Source of the DNA: a virus
Direction: 5' to 3' (one strand)
Virus record (IMG/VR): IMGVR_UViG_3300012920_000234
Location: 1 to 25,558 of that record
DNA length: 25,558 bases
The position numbers were made by a program, and so were the translations under genes. Positions 12,681-20,589 of this stretch are shown here, piece after piece. The notes under the pieces were generated by a model. It did not search any database. It was not told the origin of the DNA and was given only the letters and a program-made list of their open reading frames with translations. The number at the start of each line of letters is the position of its first letter. Within the stretch, counting starts at the first letter, position 1.

Positions 12681-15311
12681 TTATATAACATTAAATAGAG
12701 GATTTTTTAATCCAGTTCTAACACCAAAAGACGTACCACCTTTTCTAGCGGCAATCTTATTACCCATTACTGTTGCTATTTGTATTCCCTCTGCATCTAA
12801 GTGACCTGTAACATTTACATTTACATTAATACTGCCCATCATAGACTTTAACTTATCTAATGGTGCTATAACTTCAGGGTTTGTTCTTGCTCCTTGATAT
12901 TCACCCATTAAACCTACTGTTGGTCCTGATACGATACCACCTTCAGCAAACGTAGGTATTGGTGTTGCTGCGATTGCTGCTACTTGAGCAGCTCCCAACA
13001 CTTTAATAACTTTTGCTAATGGTATAATTGGTAAAGCTTGAGCAACTGCTCTTGCTGTACTTACTATAGCACTAAAAATAGCTTGAGCCTTTTCTAATCT
13101 TGCTTGGTTTCTTTTTATCTTTTTTGATTTTTCAAAAGCTTCATCTTCTATCTTTTGAATAGCATCTTGCTTTTCTTGTTCAGTCATTTGAGCAAACTCA
13201 GCAGAATTTTCTAATCTTTGTATTTCTCTATCATATCTATCTTGGTCTGCTTGTTCTTGCTTTGCTAATTGTGCATCAAATACAGCACCTAGTGCACCAA
13301 AAGCTTGGGTGAACATTAGTTGTAAATTTTCAGCACCTGTTTGACCATTACTTTTTAACTCTTGAAAAAAACTTTTTATTTTAGAAGAACCATTTTTTAG
13401 TGTTGCAGAAAATTTATCTCCGAACAAGTTTTCCCACCAAGGTTTTTTGACAGTGGGTTCTTCACTCGGATCGGGTAAACTCATTACATTTCCACTTGGT
13501 GTTGGTGTATCGACTTGACCTGCTGTAGAGCCTATTTCTTCTAATAGTTTTAAGTAATCTTCAAGTGCTTGAGATGATTCGTCAAATTCTGTTTGATTTA
13601 ATTGTAACTCTTGTCTTAAATCTGATAATGACTTTAATACGTTTGGTCCTATTGTGGCATCTCCTAGTGTTCCAAAAAATTCATTTATTCCTTTACCAAA
13701 CTTTGTTATTTTTGTATCTTCAAAAAATCTATCTAACTTTTGTTTTGTAGATAAAAACTCATTTATTTCCTTACCTGAATCTTCATATGCATCTCTTAAA
13801 AGTTCTAAAGCTTTATTTTCATTCTGTATAAGTTCTTCAGCCTTTTTAGACTTTTCATTCATTAACTCTTGAAGTTTCTCTGACTCTGCTTGTAATCTTA
13901 TCTTTTTTAAGAACGATTTATTTGACTCATCTAAAGCCTTCTTTATATCTTCATTTGAAACTTTTTCAGCATCTAAGTTTCCTAAAAAGCTAGGGTATTC
14001 CTTTTGTAGCTCTTTTATTAGTTTTATTCTTTTCTCAGTACCTTCATTAGCAGACATAGCTCTAGCTGCTAAATTATTTAGAGCTGTATTTTCTTTTTCT
14101 ATTTCAGTTTTATTATCACTTGAAGCTACAGTTAATGCACCTATTCCTGCGGCTAATCCAGTAATAGCTAATCCTAAAGGTGATACTAAAGAAGCTAACG
14201 CACCAATAGCAATAAGGACAGGACCAAGAGCTGCTGATATACCTGCGAATGTAAGTATCATTCGTTTTGTATTATCGTCAAGATTTGTGAATTTATTAGC
14301 TAATTCAGTTATCTTTTTTATAATAGGTAATAACATATCTGCCAGTAAACCACCAAATTCTAATTTTAGTCCTTCTATAGCAGATTGCATTTTTTTAACC
14401 TTAGCAAAGGTAGTACCACCCATTTCGTTTGACATCTCTTTCAAACGACCTGTATTGGTTTTATACTCGTGTGCTAATTCTTTAGTAGCATCTCTATTAT
14501 CTAAAAGTATCTTTAGTTGAGCAGCAGCTGTTTTACCTACAGCATCTGAGGTGTCTATTATACTAACATTACCTTTAGCCATTTCATCAAGACCCTCAGT
14601 AAGACTCTTACCTCTTTGTGCTAACTCAATAAATATTTTACGAAGTCCTGTACCTGCCTTAGAAGCCTTAATACCATTATCCATTAAGACACCCATCATC
14701 GCAGATAACTCATTGAAGTCTACACCTACAGATTTAGCTGCTGTTCCTGCGTGACCAAAGGCTGTTGCGAATGTACTTAATTGTACGCTTGAGTTTGCTG
14801 ATGCACTTGCTAAAGTATTTGCTATTGAACCTGCGTGTTCTGCCTCTAAACCAAAAGCATTTATTGATGCTGATACTGTCTCAGCAGCCAAAGATAAATC
14901 CTCACCAGTTGCTAAAGCTAAATCTAATATGGAAGATTCCATATTTTTAATAGCAGTCGGATCAAAACCTTTACGACCTAATATTAACTGAAGTTCTGAT
15001 ACTTGTTGTGCAGTAAATTGAGTTGTACCACCTAATCGTTTTGCCTCGTCAGATAGCATTTTAAACTCACTAGCTGTTGCTCCAGTAATACTTTTGACCT
15101 TAGTCATTTCATTTTCAAAAGTAGAAAATGTGTCAAAAGCTTGTTTTCCTAAAGCAGCTAAAGGTGTTGTTACACCAAAAGATAAAAGTGAACCTGTACG
15201 AGCTGCATTAGATGCAAACTTTGAAAGTGAACTACTTGCTTTACTTAATCCTTTTTCTAGCCCCTTAATATTAGCAGCTACAATAATGGATATAGTTTTT
15301 ACACCACCCAT
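12681..15311 (-). CDS. Tail tape measure protein
   Basis: 876 residues. Residues about 60-250 carry the phage minor tail/TP901 tape measure core (GTTQFTAQQVSELQLILGRKG, then FGHAGTAAKSVGVDFNELS and GIKASKAGTGLRKIF, read in pieces). A hydrophobic block at about 345-395 likely crosses the host membrane at DNA entry. Long coiled coils follow, and the end FAEGGIVSGPTVGLMGEY is a frequent tape measure C-terminus. At about 0.15 nm per residue the tail would be near 130 nm (inference). It starts one base after the tail chaperone stop, as in lambda-like tail modules. Confidence 0.9.
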   Translation of the reverse strand: MGGVKTISIIVAANIKGLEKGLSKASSSLSKFASNAARTGSLLSFGVTTPLAALGKQAFDTFSTFENEMTKVKSITGATASEFKMLSDEAKRLGGTTQFTAQQVSELQLILGRKGFDPTAIKNMESSILDLALATGEDLSLAAETVSASINAFGLEAEHAGSIANTLASASANSSVQLSTFATAFGHAGTAAKSVGVDFNELSAMMGVLMDNGIKASKAGTGLRKIFIELAQRGKSLTEGLDEMAKGNVSIIDTSDAVGKTAAAQLKILLDNRDATKELAHEYKTNTGRLKEMSNEMGGTTFAKVKKMQSAIEGLKLEFGGLLADMLLPIIKKITELANKFTNLDDNTKRMILTFAGISAALGPVLIAIGALASLVSPLGLAITGLAAGIGALTVASSDNKTEIEKENTALNNLAARAMSANEGTEKRIKLIKELQKEYPSFLGNLDAEKVSNEDIKKALDESNKSFLKKIRLQAESEKLQELMNEKSKKAEELIQNENKALELLRDAYEDSGKEINEFLSTKQKLDRFFEDTKITKFGKGINEFFGTLGDATIGPNVLKSLSDLRQELQLNQTEFDESSQALEDYLKLLEEIGSTAGQVDTPTPSGNVMSLPDPSEEPTVKKPWWENLFGDKFSATLKNGSSKIKSFFQELKSNGQTGAENLQLMFTQAFGALGAVFDAQLAKQEQADQDRYDREIQRLENSAEFAQMTEQEKQDAIQKIEDEAFEKSKKIKRNQARLEKAQAIFSAIVSTARAVAQALPIIPLAKVIKVLGAAQVAAIAATPIPTFAEGGIVSGPTVGLMGEYQGARTNPEVIAPLDKLKSMMGSINVNVNVTGHLDAEGIQIATVMGNKIAARKGGTSFGVRTGLKNPLFNVI

Positions 15312-15312
15312 A

Positions 15313-15609
15313 CTAATTTATTTTTTTAATTTTCTTATTTTCATAAGACTCTATGACTTTCCTTATTTCTTCGGGTGAAGCTATCTTAACTCGTTTTTTC
15401 TTGTTTTCTTTGTCCCAAGGGAAAGGTAAAAGTTCTTGAGCCTTAATTTTATTCTTTAAGTGTGGTGATGCGGTAACGTGTGCTATCACCCTAACTTGTT
15501 CCCAAGAAGTTCTTATATCTTCTTTTCTTAGTTCAAAAAAACCTTTAGAAGCATTAGAAAAAGAACGAGGGGTTAAATCATATAAATCATTATAAGATAA
15601 CCCCATCAT
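15313..15609 (-). CDS. Downstream chaperone segment (T domain), from the first ATG
   Basis: 98 residues if initiated at ATG 15609, beginning MMGLSYNDLYDLTPRSFSN. LSYNDLYDLTPRSF is a conserved stretch in the second chaperone segment of many phages. There is a second acidic block just before this ATG that belongs to the shifted reading frame. I think it is made chiefly as the C-terminal part of the fusion rather than alone. The C-terminus is very basic and its stop is followed one base later by the tape measure start. Confidence 0.6.
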   Translation of the reverse strand: MMGLSYNDLYDLTPRSFSNASKGFFELRKEDIRTSWEQVRVIAHVTASPHLKNKIKAQELLPFPWDKENKKKRVKIASPEEIRKVIESYENKKIKKIN

Positions 15610-15983
15610 TCCTAACCCTATTTTTTCGAGTTTATCCCAATCAAATTCTTCTTCTTCTTCTTCATCGTTATCTTCACCCTCTACTCGTTTCCCTCTTGTT
15701 CGGGTTGGTCGAGTTGAAAAGCTTCAAATATTTCATTTAACTTAGAAAAATCTTCGTTATCAAGCCATTCTTCAATATCTTGTAACTTATACTTAAACTC
15801 TTCTCCTTGGTGTTTAGCTCCGTGTTTTAAACCAAAGTATGTTAAAATACCAACGTGGTCTATTTCCGTGCCTAACTTGTGGAGTTCATTAAGACCTAAC
15901 TTAGTTTTTCTACATATATCTTTAACACATAAGTAAGAAAATCTAATAGACCTTTTTTTACCACCTAATTCTACCTTTTTCAT
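15313..15983 (-). CDS. Tail assembly chaperone fusion made by -1 frameshift (gpGT-like)
   Basis: The upstream frame ends with codons gag gga aac gag tag. The heptamer G GGA AAC (15687-15693) just before the stop permits a -1 slip, after which reading continues through RVEGEDNDEEEEEEFDWDKL into the downstream frame to 15313. The fusion would be 223 residues: 99 from the upstream frame and 124 from the downstream one. The downstream frame is open well upstream of its first ATG (15609), which supports shifting rather than independent initiation. Gene order (tube, chaperones, tape measure) is that of lambda G-GT-H, where G GGA AAG is the slip site. The fusion links tube subunits to the tape measure during assembly. 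Confidence 0.85.
15681..15983 (-). CDS. Tail assembly chaperone, unshifted form (gpG-like)
   Basis: 100 residues, the product when no frameshift occurs. It begins MKKVELGGKKRSIRFSYLC, is helical and becomes acidic at the end (EDFSKLNEIFEAFQLDQPEQ). Sequence identity to lambda gpG is not visible; assignment rests on position between tail tube and tape measure genes and on the slip site. Such proteins bind the tape measure and are absent from the finished virion. Confidence 0.8.
   Translation of the reverse strand: MKKVELGGKKRSIRFSYLCVKDICRKTKLGLNELHKLGTEIDHVGILTYFGLKHGAKHQGEEFKYKLQDIEEWLDNEDFSKLNEIFEAFQLDQPEQEGNE
15687..15693 (-). promoter_or_regulatory. Slippery heptamer G GGA AAC for -1 frameshifting
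   Basis: In the upstream reading frame the heptamer is split as G GGA AAC, the X XXY YYZ form, and lies one codon before the TAG at 15681-15683. The distance from the re-read base (15687) to the downstream stop is 375 bases, an exact multiple of three. No clear stimulatory hairpin was found just downstream. Confidence 0.85.
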
Positions 15984-16000
15984 TTTTTATTTATTTATAA

Positions 16001-16783
16001 TTAATCAGTTCCTGTTGTTACACTAGCTGTTCCAGTAAATGTTACAGAATAAGTAAGATTATCCTCTACACCTGCTTCTACATTAAGACTAGATACAATA
16101 GCATCACCTTGATAATAATAATCACTACTACCCCCCGTAGTTCTTTGTTTAAATCTAAGTGTAATCTTATTACCAGTACCTAAGTCATTGATAAATTGTT
16201 GAAAATTTAAATCAGAAGTGTAATCTTGTAAAGCATCAGTAGACATCTCAAAAGATTTCATACCAGGAGCTTGCTCAGTCCAAGCGTCACTATCTTTAGT
16301 TGTAATATCTCTTAAATCTCTTGTGAAAGATATACTAGCACTAGTTGAAAACGCTATTGGCTCATAATCATTAGCAGTTGATCCTGCAGTAGTAACAGTT
16401 ATATCTATTGCACCTTCTTCTATTTCAGAAGTTCCATTAACTACACTAATAGAATTAGCTAAATCACCTGCAAAAGCATTAGTTACTGTAAATAATCTGC
16501 CACCATCATTAGATGATACTGATGAACAAGAGTAACCTGCTAAATTGTTTATAGCAGTTCTTAAAGCATTTGCTAAACCTAAATCCGTATTAGGTGCGAC
16601 AGTTACAGTTTCATCAGAAACAGAATCACCACTAGCATTAACTAAATTAGTAACCTTAACAGTACCATACGCATCCAATGGAGTATTACCATCTGATTTA
16701 ATAAAAATATTTGTTACTTGAGCAACATCAGAACTACTTGATTTCTTATAAATTAATAAATCCGAAGCATTTTGTATTGCCAT
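16001..16783 (-). CDS. Tail tube protein paralogue with inserted domain
   Basis: 260 residues. Residues 147-260 align with the smaller protein encoded at 16817-17269: TSASISFTRDLRDITTK against TSASISLTRDLRDSTTK, then MKSFEMSTDA against LKSWELSGDG, and SSLNVEAGVEDNLTYSVTFTG against the smaller protein's SSLSAEGGVEENATFSITITG. Both also begin MAI-x-NA-x-D. The extra roughly 120 residues (about 22-142) form a beta-rich Thr/Ser/Asn domain (TVTVAPNTDLGLANALRTAI is recognisable as a repeat-like adhesin module). It may be the main tube protein with a surface domain, or a minor form at one end of the tail. It directly precedes the chaperone genes. Confidence 0.75.
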   Translation of the reverse strand: MAIQNASDLLIYKKSSSSDVAQVTNIFIKSDGNTPLDAYGTVKVTNLVNASGDSVSDETVTVAPNTDLGLANALRTAINNLAGYSCSSVSSNDGGRLFTVTNAFAGDLANSISVVNGTSEIEEGAIDITVTTAGSTANDYEPIAFSTSASISFTRDLRDITTKDSDAWTEQAPGMKSFEMSTDALQDYTSDLNFQQFINDLGTGNKITLRFKQRTTGGSSDYYYQGDAIVSSLNVEAGVEDNLTYSVTFTGTASVTTGTD

Positions 16784-16816
16784 AATATATTGGATTTAAT
16801 TATTAATATTAGTTTC

Positions 16817-17269
16817 CTACAGAGAGGTTAGAGTGCCTGATCCTGTAATAGTAATTGAAAAAGTTGCGTTTTCTTCAACCCCACCTTCAGCAGATAAACT
16901 TGAAATGAAACCTTGTCCTTCATAGTGTTTACCTGGAGCACTTGAACCAAATTTTACATATACGTTTGTACCTGCTTCCCATAGGTCATATAATTTTGTG
17001 TAGCCCATTAAAGTTCCACTTGATCCTGCGTATGGATCGTTATCACTTACTGTATCTGAAAGTTCCACAAAACCATCTCCACTTAATTCCCAAGACTTTA
17101 AACCTGCTAAAGACTCAGACCAAGCTTCTGAAGATTTTGTTGTTGAATCTCTTAAGTCTCTAGTAAGAGATATACTAGCTGAAGTACAATGTGCTACTGT
17201 TTGCAAGTTGCCTTCTGTAGTATCTGTAGATACCTGAATAACTACATCTGTTGCATTTGAAATTGCCAT
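16817..17269 (-). CDS. Major tail tube protein (TP901-1-like)
   Basis: 150 residues in the usual position between the tail completion and chaperone genes. The fold is beta-rich with short hydrophobic strands (HCTSASISLTRDLRDS, VYVKFGSSAPGKHYEGQGF), consistent with a tail tube subunit that forms hexameric rings. It is a paralogue of the larger protein encoded just downstream; the small one looks like the basic form. Assignment is from position and pattern. Confidence 0.75.
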   Translation of the reverse strand: MAISNATDVVIQVSTDTTEGNLQTVAHCTSASISLTRDLRDSTTKSSEAWSESLAGLKSWELSGDGFVELSDTVSDNDPYAGSSGTLMGYTKLYDLWEAGTNVYVKFGSSAPGKHYEGQGFISSLSAEGGVEENATFSITITGSGTLTSL

Positions 17270-17274
17270 TTTTT

Positions 17275-17685
17275 TTAATTTTTAATTATTAAACAGTTAA
17301 AATTTACGTTTTTGTAGAATTTTTCAGGTGTTTTAAAATAGTCATCATCTAAATCAACAAACCTGAACTTAGCTGTGTAGCTTACACTATCTTCAGTATA
17401 AGTTACCTCGTACAAATCTAAAGCTTCTACAACTGCCTTAGCTTGATTATATGTTGTGTTATAAGAGTCTGCAAAACAAGCTATGCGTATTGATACATCA
17501 CACGAGTTTAGAGAACTTCCTTTAGATAAAAAATTTGATACGTTAGTTATTTCAAACGTAGAACAAGGGTAAGATACACCTTGAGGTATAATAACAGGGA
17601 AAACCTTGTTGTTACCATTAACTGTAGTAAAAGCCGATGTAGCTTGTAATTTTGTTACTATTTCTTTTCCTATTACTGCAAACAT
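17275..17685 (-). CDS. DUF3168-type tail completion protein
   Basis: 136 residues. IGKEIVTKLQATSAF, KVFPVIIPQGVSYPCSTFEI and the later FRFVDLDDDYF give the pattern of the DUF3168 family, known as the tail terminator or completion proteins of HK97-like phages. These form a ring on the last tail ring and join the tail to the head. Position after the gp10-like gene and before the tube genes fits. Two central cysteines are probably incidental. Confidence 0.75.
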   Translation of the reverse strand: MFAVIGKEIVTKLQATSAFTTVNGNNKVFPVIIPQGVSYPCSTFEITNVSNFLSKGSSLNSCDVSIRIACFADSYNTTYNQAKAVVEALDLYEVTYTEDSVSYTAKFRFVDLDDDYFKTPEKFYKNVNFNCLIIKN

Positions 17686-17688
17686 ATC

Positions 17689-18198
17689 TTATTTAAAACC
17701 TGCTTGTTTAATCATCCTATCTACCAACTTATCTAAATCTTTTTCAGCTTGAGTGTATATTTGTGATTCCATCTTTCTAGCTGTAGCCTCAAAGACATTT
17801 GGTCTAGGGGCTTGTGGTATTTTATTACCTTTTATTTGCATCGCAGCTAAATTGTAACTATCTTTTCCTTTTACTGTTATAGGAGTAGTTTTACGTTTTA
17901 TAGGACCAACAAATAAGCCTGGTTGTCTTGATTTTCTAGCAGTAATTATACCAATAGTTTTCCAAGTTGGTGTTCTACCTGCTTTTCTTTTTCTTTTAAA
18001 AACCTTATTACCTACTCTTGTCTCGTATTTAAACTCATCTTGATAAGCCTTTTGAATACCTCTAGCTAACATATTAGCAGCAGGTCTCAACGCTTTATTT
18101 ATGGCTGTACGAGATTCTTTAGATGTCTTACCAAGTTCTTTTAAGCTACGTTGAACATCTTGTATTCGTTGTACTCGTATTCCTGTATTAATAGCCAT
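17689..18198 (-). CDS. HK97 gp10-like head-tail / tail component
   Basis: 169 residues, very basic. The N-terminal helix (VQRIQDVQRSLKELGKTSKE) with KALRPAANMLARGIQKAY is typical of the HK97 gp10 family; a basic middle (KRKRKAGRTPTWK) and the end RPNVFEATARKMESQI are also characteristic. The protein is needed for joining or completing the tail. It follows the head-closure gene by two bases and precedes the DUF3168-type gene, the normal order. Confidence 0.75.
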   Translation of the reverse strand: MAINTGIRVQRIQDVQRSLKELGKTSKESRTAINKALRPAANMLARGIQKAYQDEFKYETRVGNKVFKRKRKAGRTPTWKTIGIITARKSRQPGLFVGPIKRKTTPITVKGKDSYNLAAMQIKGNKIPQAPRPNVFEATARKMESQIYTQAEKDLDKLVDRMIKQAGFK

Positions 18199-18200
18199 AA

Positions 18201-18578
18201 CTATACTATAGAATTATTTATATCTATTTTAGTAAAGAATTCAATGTATTCTTTTCTAGGGTCTATAATATAACTTAATATTTCATATTCTTCAGAAGTA
18301 TTTTTATCTACTAATTTCCAAGTTGGCATTAAATTTTGTGCAATATCAGTATTGTATCTTATTTGTATGAAAAACTTTCCATAAGATTGTAATTGGTCTC
18401 CTTCAAATTTTTCATTTATATCTCTTAAAGATGTAACACTTTTTTTAGCCCAAATTGTTGCTTCAGTAGAATAACTACCAACAGGACTTTCGCCAAAATC
18501 ATTTTGACTTGTGTTTGGTGACTTTAACAACATTCTTATATTAAAATCACCTGCCTTTATTTGAGAAATAAAAGCCAT
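18201..18578 (-). CDS. Head closure protein (SPP1 gp16 / HK97 gp7-like)
   Basis: 125 residues, beta-rich. NIRMLLKSPNTSQNDFGESP, ATIWAKKSVTSLRD and YGKFFIQIRYNTDI match the general pattern of head-tail joining proteins that close the portal channel after packaging. It lies between the connector and gp10-like genes, as expected. Assignment is by pattern and order. Confidence 0.7.
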   Translation of the reverse strand: MAFISQIKAGDFNIRMLLKSPNTSQNDFGESPVGSYSTEATIWAKKSVTSLRDINEKFEGDQLQSYGKFFIQIRYNTDIAQNLMPTWKLVDKNTSEEYEILSYIIDPRKEYIEFFTKIDINNSIV

Positions 18579-18581
18579 ATT

Positions 18582-19256
18582 CTACAAATAACATTTATAA
18601 GGTTGTAGTAATATCTCAGAAGCCATTGGAAAAGCTCTCTTACGATCCTCTCTGAAATAATACATATCACTTGCAATTAATTTAATCGCTTGTTTTATAG
18701 CATCAGGAATATCACTTGCCACATCTCCAATACCAGTTTGGAATTGAAAATAATAAGGTGCTTGTTGTCCACCAATAATATCTTCAAAATTTATAGCTTG
18801 TGTTGGGTCTTCCTTTACGTTTACAATAACTGGATTTTGACTTATATCTGAATACCAATTAGATTCTGAAAAATACAAATAAGTATCAGTACCACCAGGA
18901 ACTTCAACTAAACGATATAAACCATCTTTATTGTTTCCATTTAAGTTGAATTTACAATCAGGATAATATAAACTAAACTTAGATGGTAAGTCTTTAAACC
19001 AAAGTTTGTACTTAGCTGTAATAAAATGTCTGTTACAATAATTCTCAGCCATTTGAGTAGAAGCACTTATATATGTAGCTAACAATGTATCTTCATCAGA
19101 AGTATCAATTCTAAGTTGAGACTTTAATTCAGCAGTTGTAACAACTTGAGTTGTTGCAGCTTCTACTAGCTCTAAATTACCATATCTGTTTTGACTTGGG
19201 TTTAGATACTCGTAGTTTTCAAAGTTATATATATTGTGCAAATAATCGTGTGGCAT
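18582..19256 (-). CDS. Head-tail connector / adaptor (HK97 gp6-like)
   Basis: 224 residues. The stretch VVTTAELKSQLRIDTSDEDTL and ATYISASTQMAENYCNRHF is the typical start of the gp6-like adaptor family, and IPDAIKQAIKLIASDMYYFRED is its C-terminal helix. Between these is a longer beta insert (about 90-165) than in HK97 gp6, which is about 108 residues. Adaptor rings attach under the portal. It is the first gene after the hairpin that follows the capsid gene. Confidence 0.75.
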   Translation of the reverse strand: MPHDYLHNIYNFENYEYLNPSQNRYGNLELVEAATTQVVTTAELKSQLRIDTSDEDTLLATYISASTQMAENYCNRHFITAKYKLWFKDLPSKFSLYYPDCKFNLNGNNKDGLYRLVEVPGGTDTYLYFSESNWYSDISQNPVIVNVKEDPTQAINFEDIIGGQQAPYYFQFQTGIGDVASDIPDAIKQAIKLIASDMYYFREDRKRAFPMASEILLQPYKCYL

Positions 19257-19275
19257 CTTATTGTATAAATATTAT

Positions 19276-19308
19276 AAAAGGGAAAGGGAGTTACCCCTTT
19301 CGCCTTTT
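19276..19308 (-). terminator. Hairpin after the capsid gene
   Basis: AAAAGG (19276-19281) and GAAAGGG (19282-19288) pair with CCCTTTC (19295-19301) and, past one bulged G at 19302, CCTTTT (19303-19308). It is a 13-pair stem with a six-base loop and lies between capsid and connector genes. On the minus strand the T tract after the stem is short (TTTT is within the stem, then ATAATA), so it probably gives partial termination or protects the capsid mRNA end. Confidence 0.6.
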
Positions 19309-19323
19309 TAATTAATTATAATC

Positions 19324-20589
19324 CTAGTGTTCGAACTCTACTAAACATCTTGAGAACGCAGCAGGGTGAGTCAAGCCAAATGAAATGTACTTGTTAATCA
19401 CCAATCTTACAGCAGCTTTGTGAGCTTGTGTAAAGTTATCTACTGTGATGTCAAGACCACCAAAGTGTCCTACCATCAATTTAGAGAAGTCACCAAAGAT
19501 AGTAACAACATCAGAGTTACTTGCATCTTTAGCACATCCATTACTAAATATAGTTTTGTAACCATTGAAGTCCATACCTTGCATCGCAGCACTTACGCTA
19601 GTAACTAAACTTGCTTTTTTCATATCAGGCATTAACGCAGGGTTAGTAACATAAGCTAAGTTTCCTGCTAGTCCTTTTGATTCAGCAACTTTTTGCTCCA
19701 TAGCAAGTAAATCACCTAAAACAGAACCTGCTGCGAAAGCAGTAGTAGCTACGTTATTTACACCTGAAACATTAAATAAAGCAGTATCTGCTCCTGTTAC
19801 GTTAGATTCAGCAAACATAGCAGAGTTAACTGCATCTGCAACTGAACGACCTAAATCACGAATAATCGCTTGTTCAGCTCCTGAACCACTTTGTAAAATA
19901 AGTTGTTTAGATAAATCTACATAACCTGCGATTCTTGTTGGAGAAAGAGTCAAAGAAGAGAACTGAGCACCTACGTCACCACCATCTACATTTTCAGGTG
20001 AAGCTGTACCTGCATAAGCAGCGTTATTAGCACCTACAACTGGAATTTGAGTATTAGCAGATAAACCATTTAATATAGTTGCACCTACTTGCTCATAAAC
20101 AGCGTTTTCACGAAGTCCATCTTGGAAAGCACCTAAAGTAGTTGGAGCAATAGAAGAACTACCCTCACTTACAACAGCACGAGATTCCAACATAGAAGCA
20201 GGAATACCAATACCTAATATAGCACTACCTGAAGAACGAGCTTCGCTTACTGCTTGTTCGTGTGCTTCTTTTTCAATACCATCCATATTTCCATTCAAGT
20301 AACCTTCAACTGCTTTAAATACAGAGTAGTTTCTTGCTTCTTTAGGAACGATGTTTTTGTTAGTTTCAAAAGAAACTGGAGTTGAAGCTATCTCAGCGTT
20401 CAATTTTTCTTGACGTTCAACTACCTCAATGTCTTTAGCTAGTTTGTCAATGTTTTCCATCATACCATCGTATGATACTTGCTCGTCATTAGTGAAATCA
20501 CGAGACTCACCTTTAGCCAAGTTTAACAAAGCATCAGCTTTTCCGATAAGTTCTGCTCTCTCTTGACGAATTTCAATCGAATTTTTCAT
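19324..20589 (-). CDS. Major capsid protein, HK97 fold
   Basis: 421 residues. The first 80 or so are helical and charged (EIRQERAELIGKADALLNLA), matching the delta domain that acts as built-in scaffold and is removed by the prohead protease. The rest begins with a Ser/Gly-rich junction (SEARSSGSAILGIGIP) and follows the HK97 capsid pattern: SSSIAPTTLGAFQDGL, SLTLSPTRIAGYVDLSKQL and DLGRSVADAVNSAMFA. There is no separate scaffold gene, as in HK97. ATG at 20589 overlaps the protease stop (ATGA), so the two are coupled. Confidence 0.9.
   Translation of the reverse strand: MKNSIEIRQERAELIGKADALLNLAKGESRDFTNDEQVSYDGMMENIDKLAKDIEVVERQEKLNAEIASTPVSFETNKNIVPKEARNYSVFKAVEGYLNGNMDGIEKEAHEQAVSEARSSGSAILGIGIPASMLESRAVVSEGSSSIAPTTLGAFQDGLRENAVYEQVGATILNGLSANTQIPVVGANNAAYAGTASPENVDGGDVGAQFSSLTLSPTRIAGYVDLSKQLILQSGSGAEQAIIRDLGRSVADAVNSAMFAESNVTGADTALFNVSGVNNVATTAFAAGSVLGDLLAMEQKVAESKGLAGNLAYVTNPALMPDMKKASLVTSVSAAMQGMDFNGYKTIFSNGCAKDASNSDVVTIFGDFSKLMVGHFGGLDITVDNFTQAHKAAVRLVINKYISFGLTHPAAFSRCLVEFEH

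Noticed and set aside
13565-15378. Several rightward ORFs inside the tape measure gene
   Set aside because: They are antisense shadows of a long helical gene, with hydrophobic low-complexity products and no start signals.
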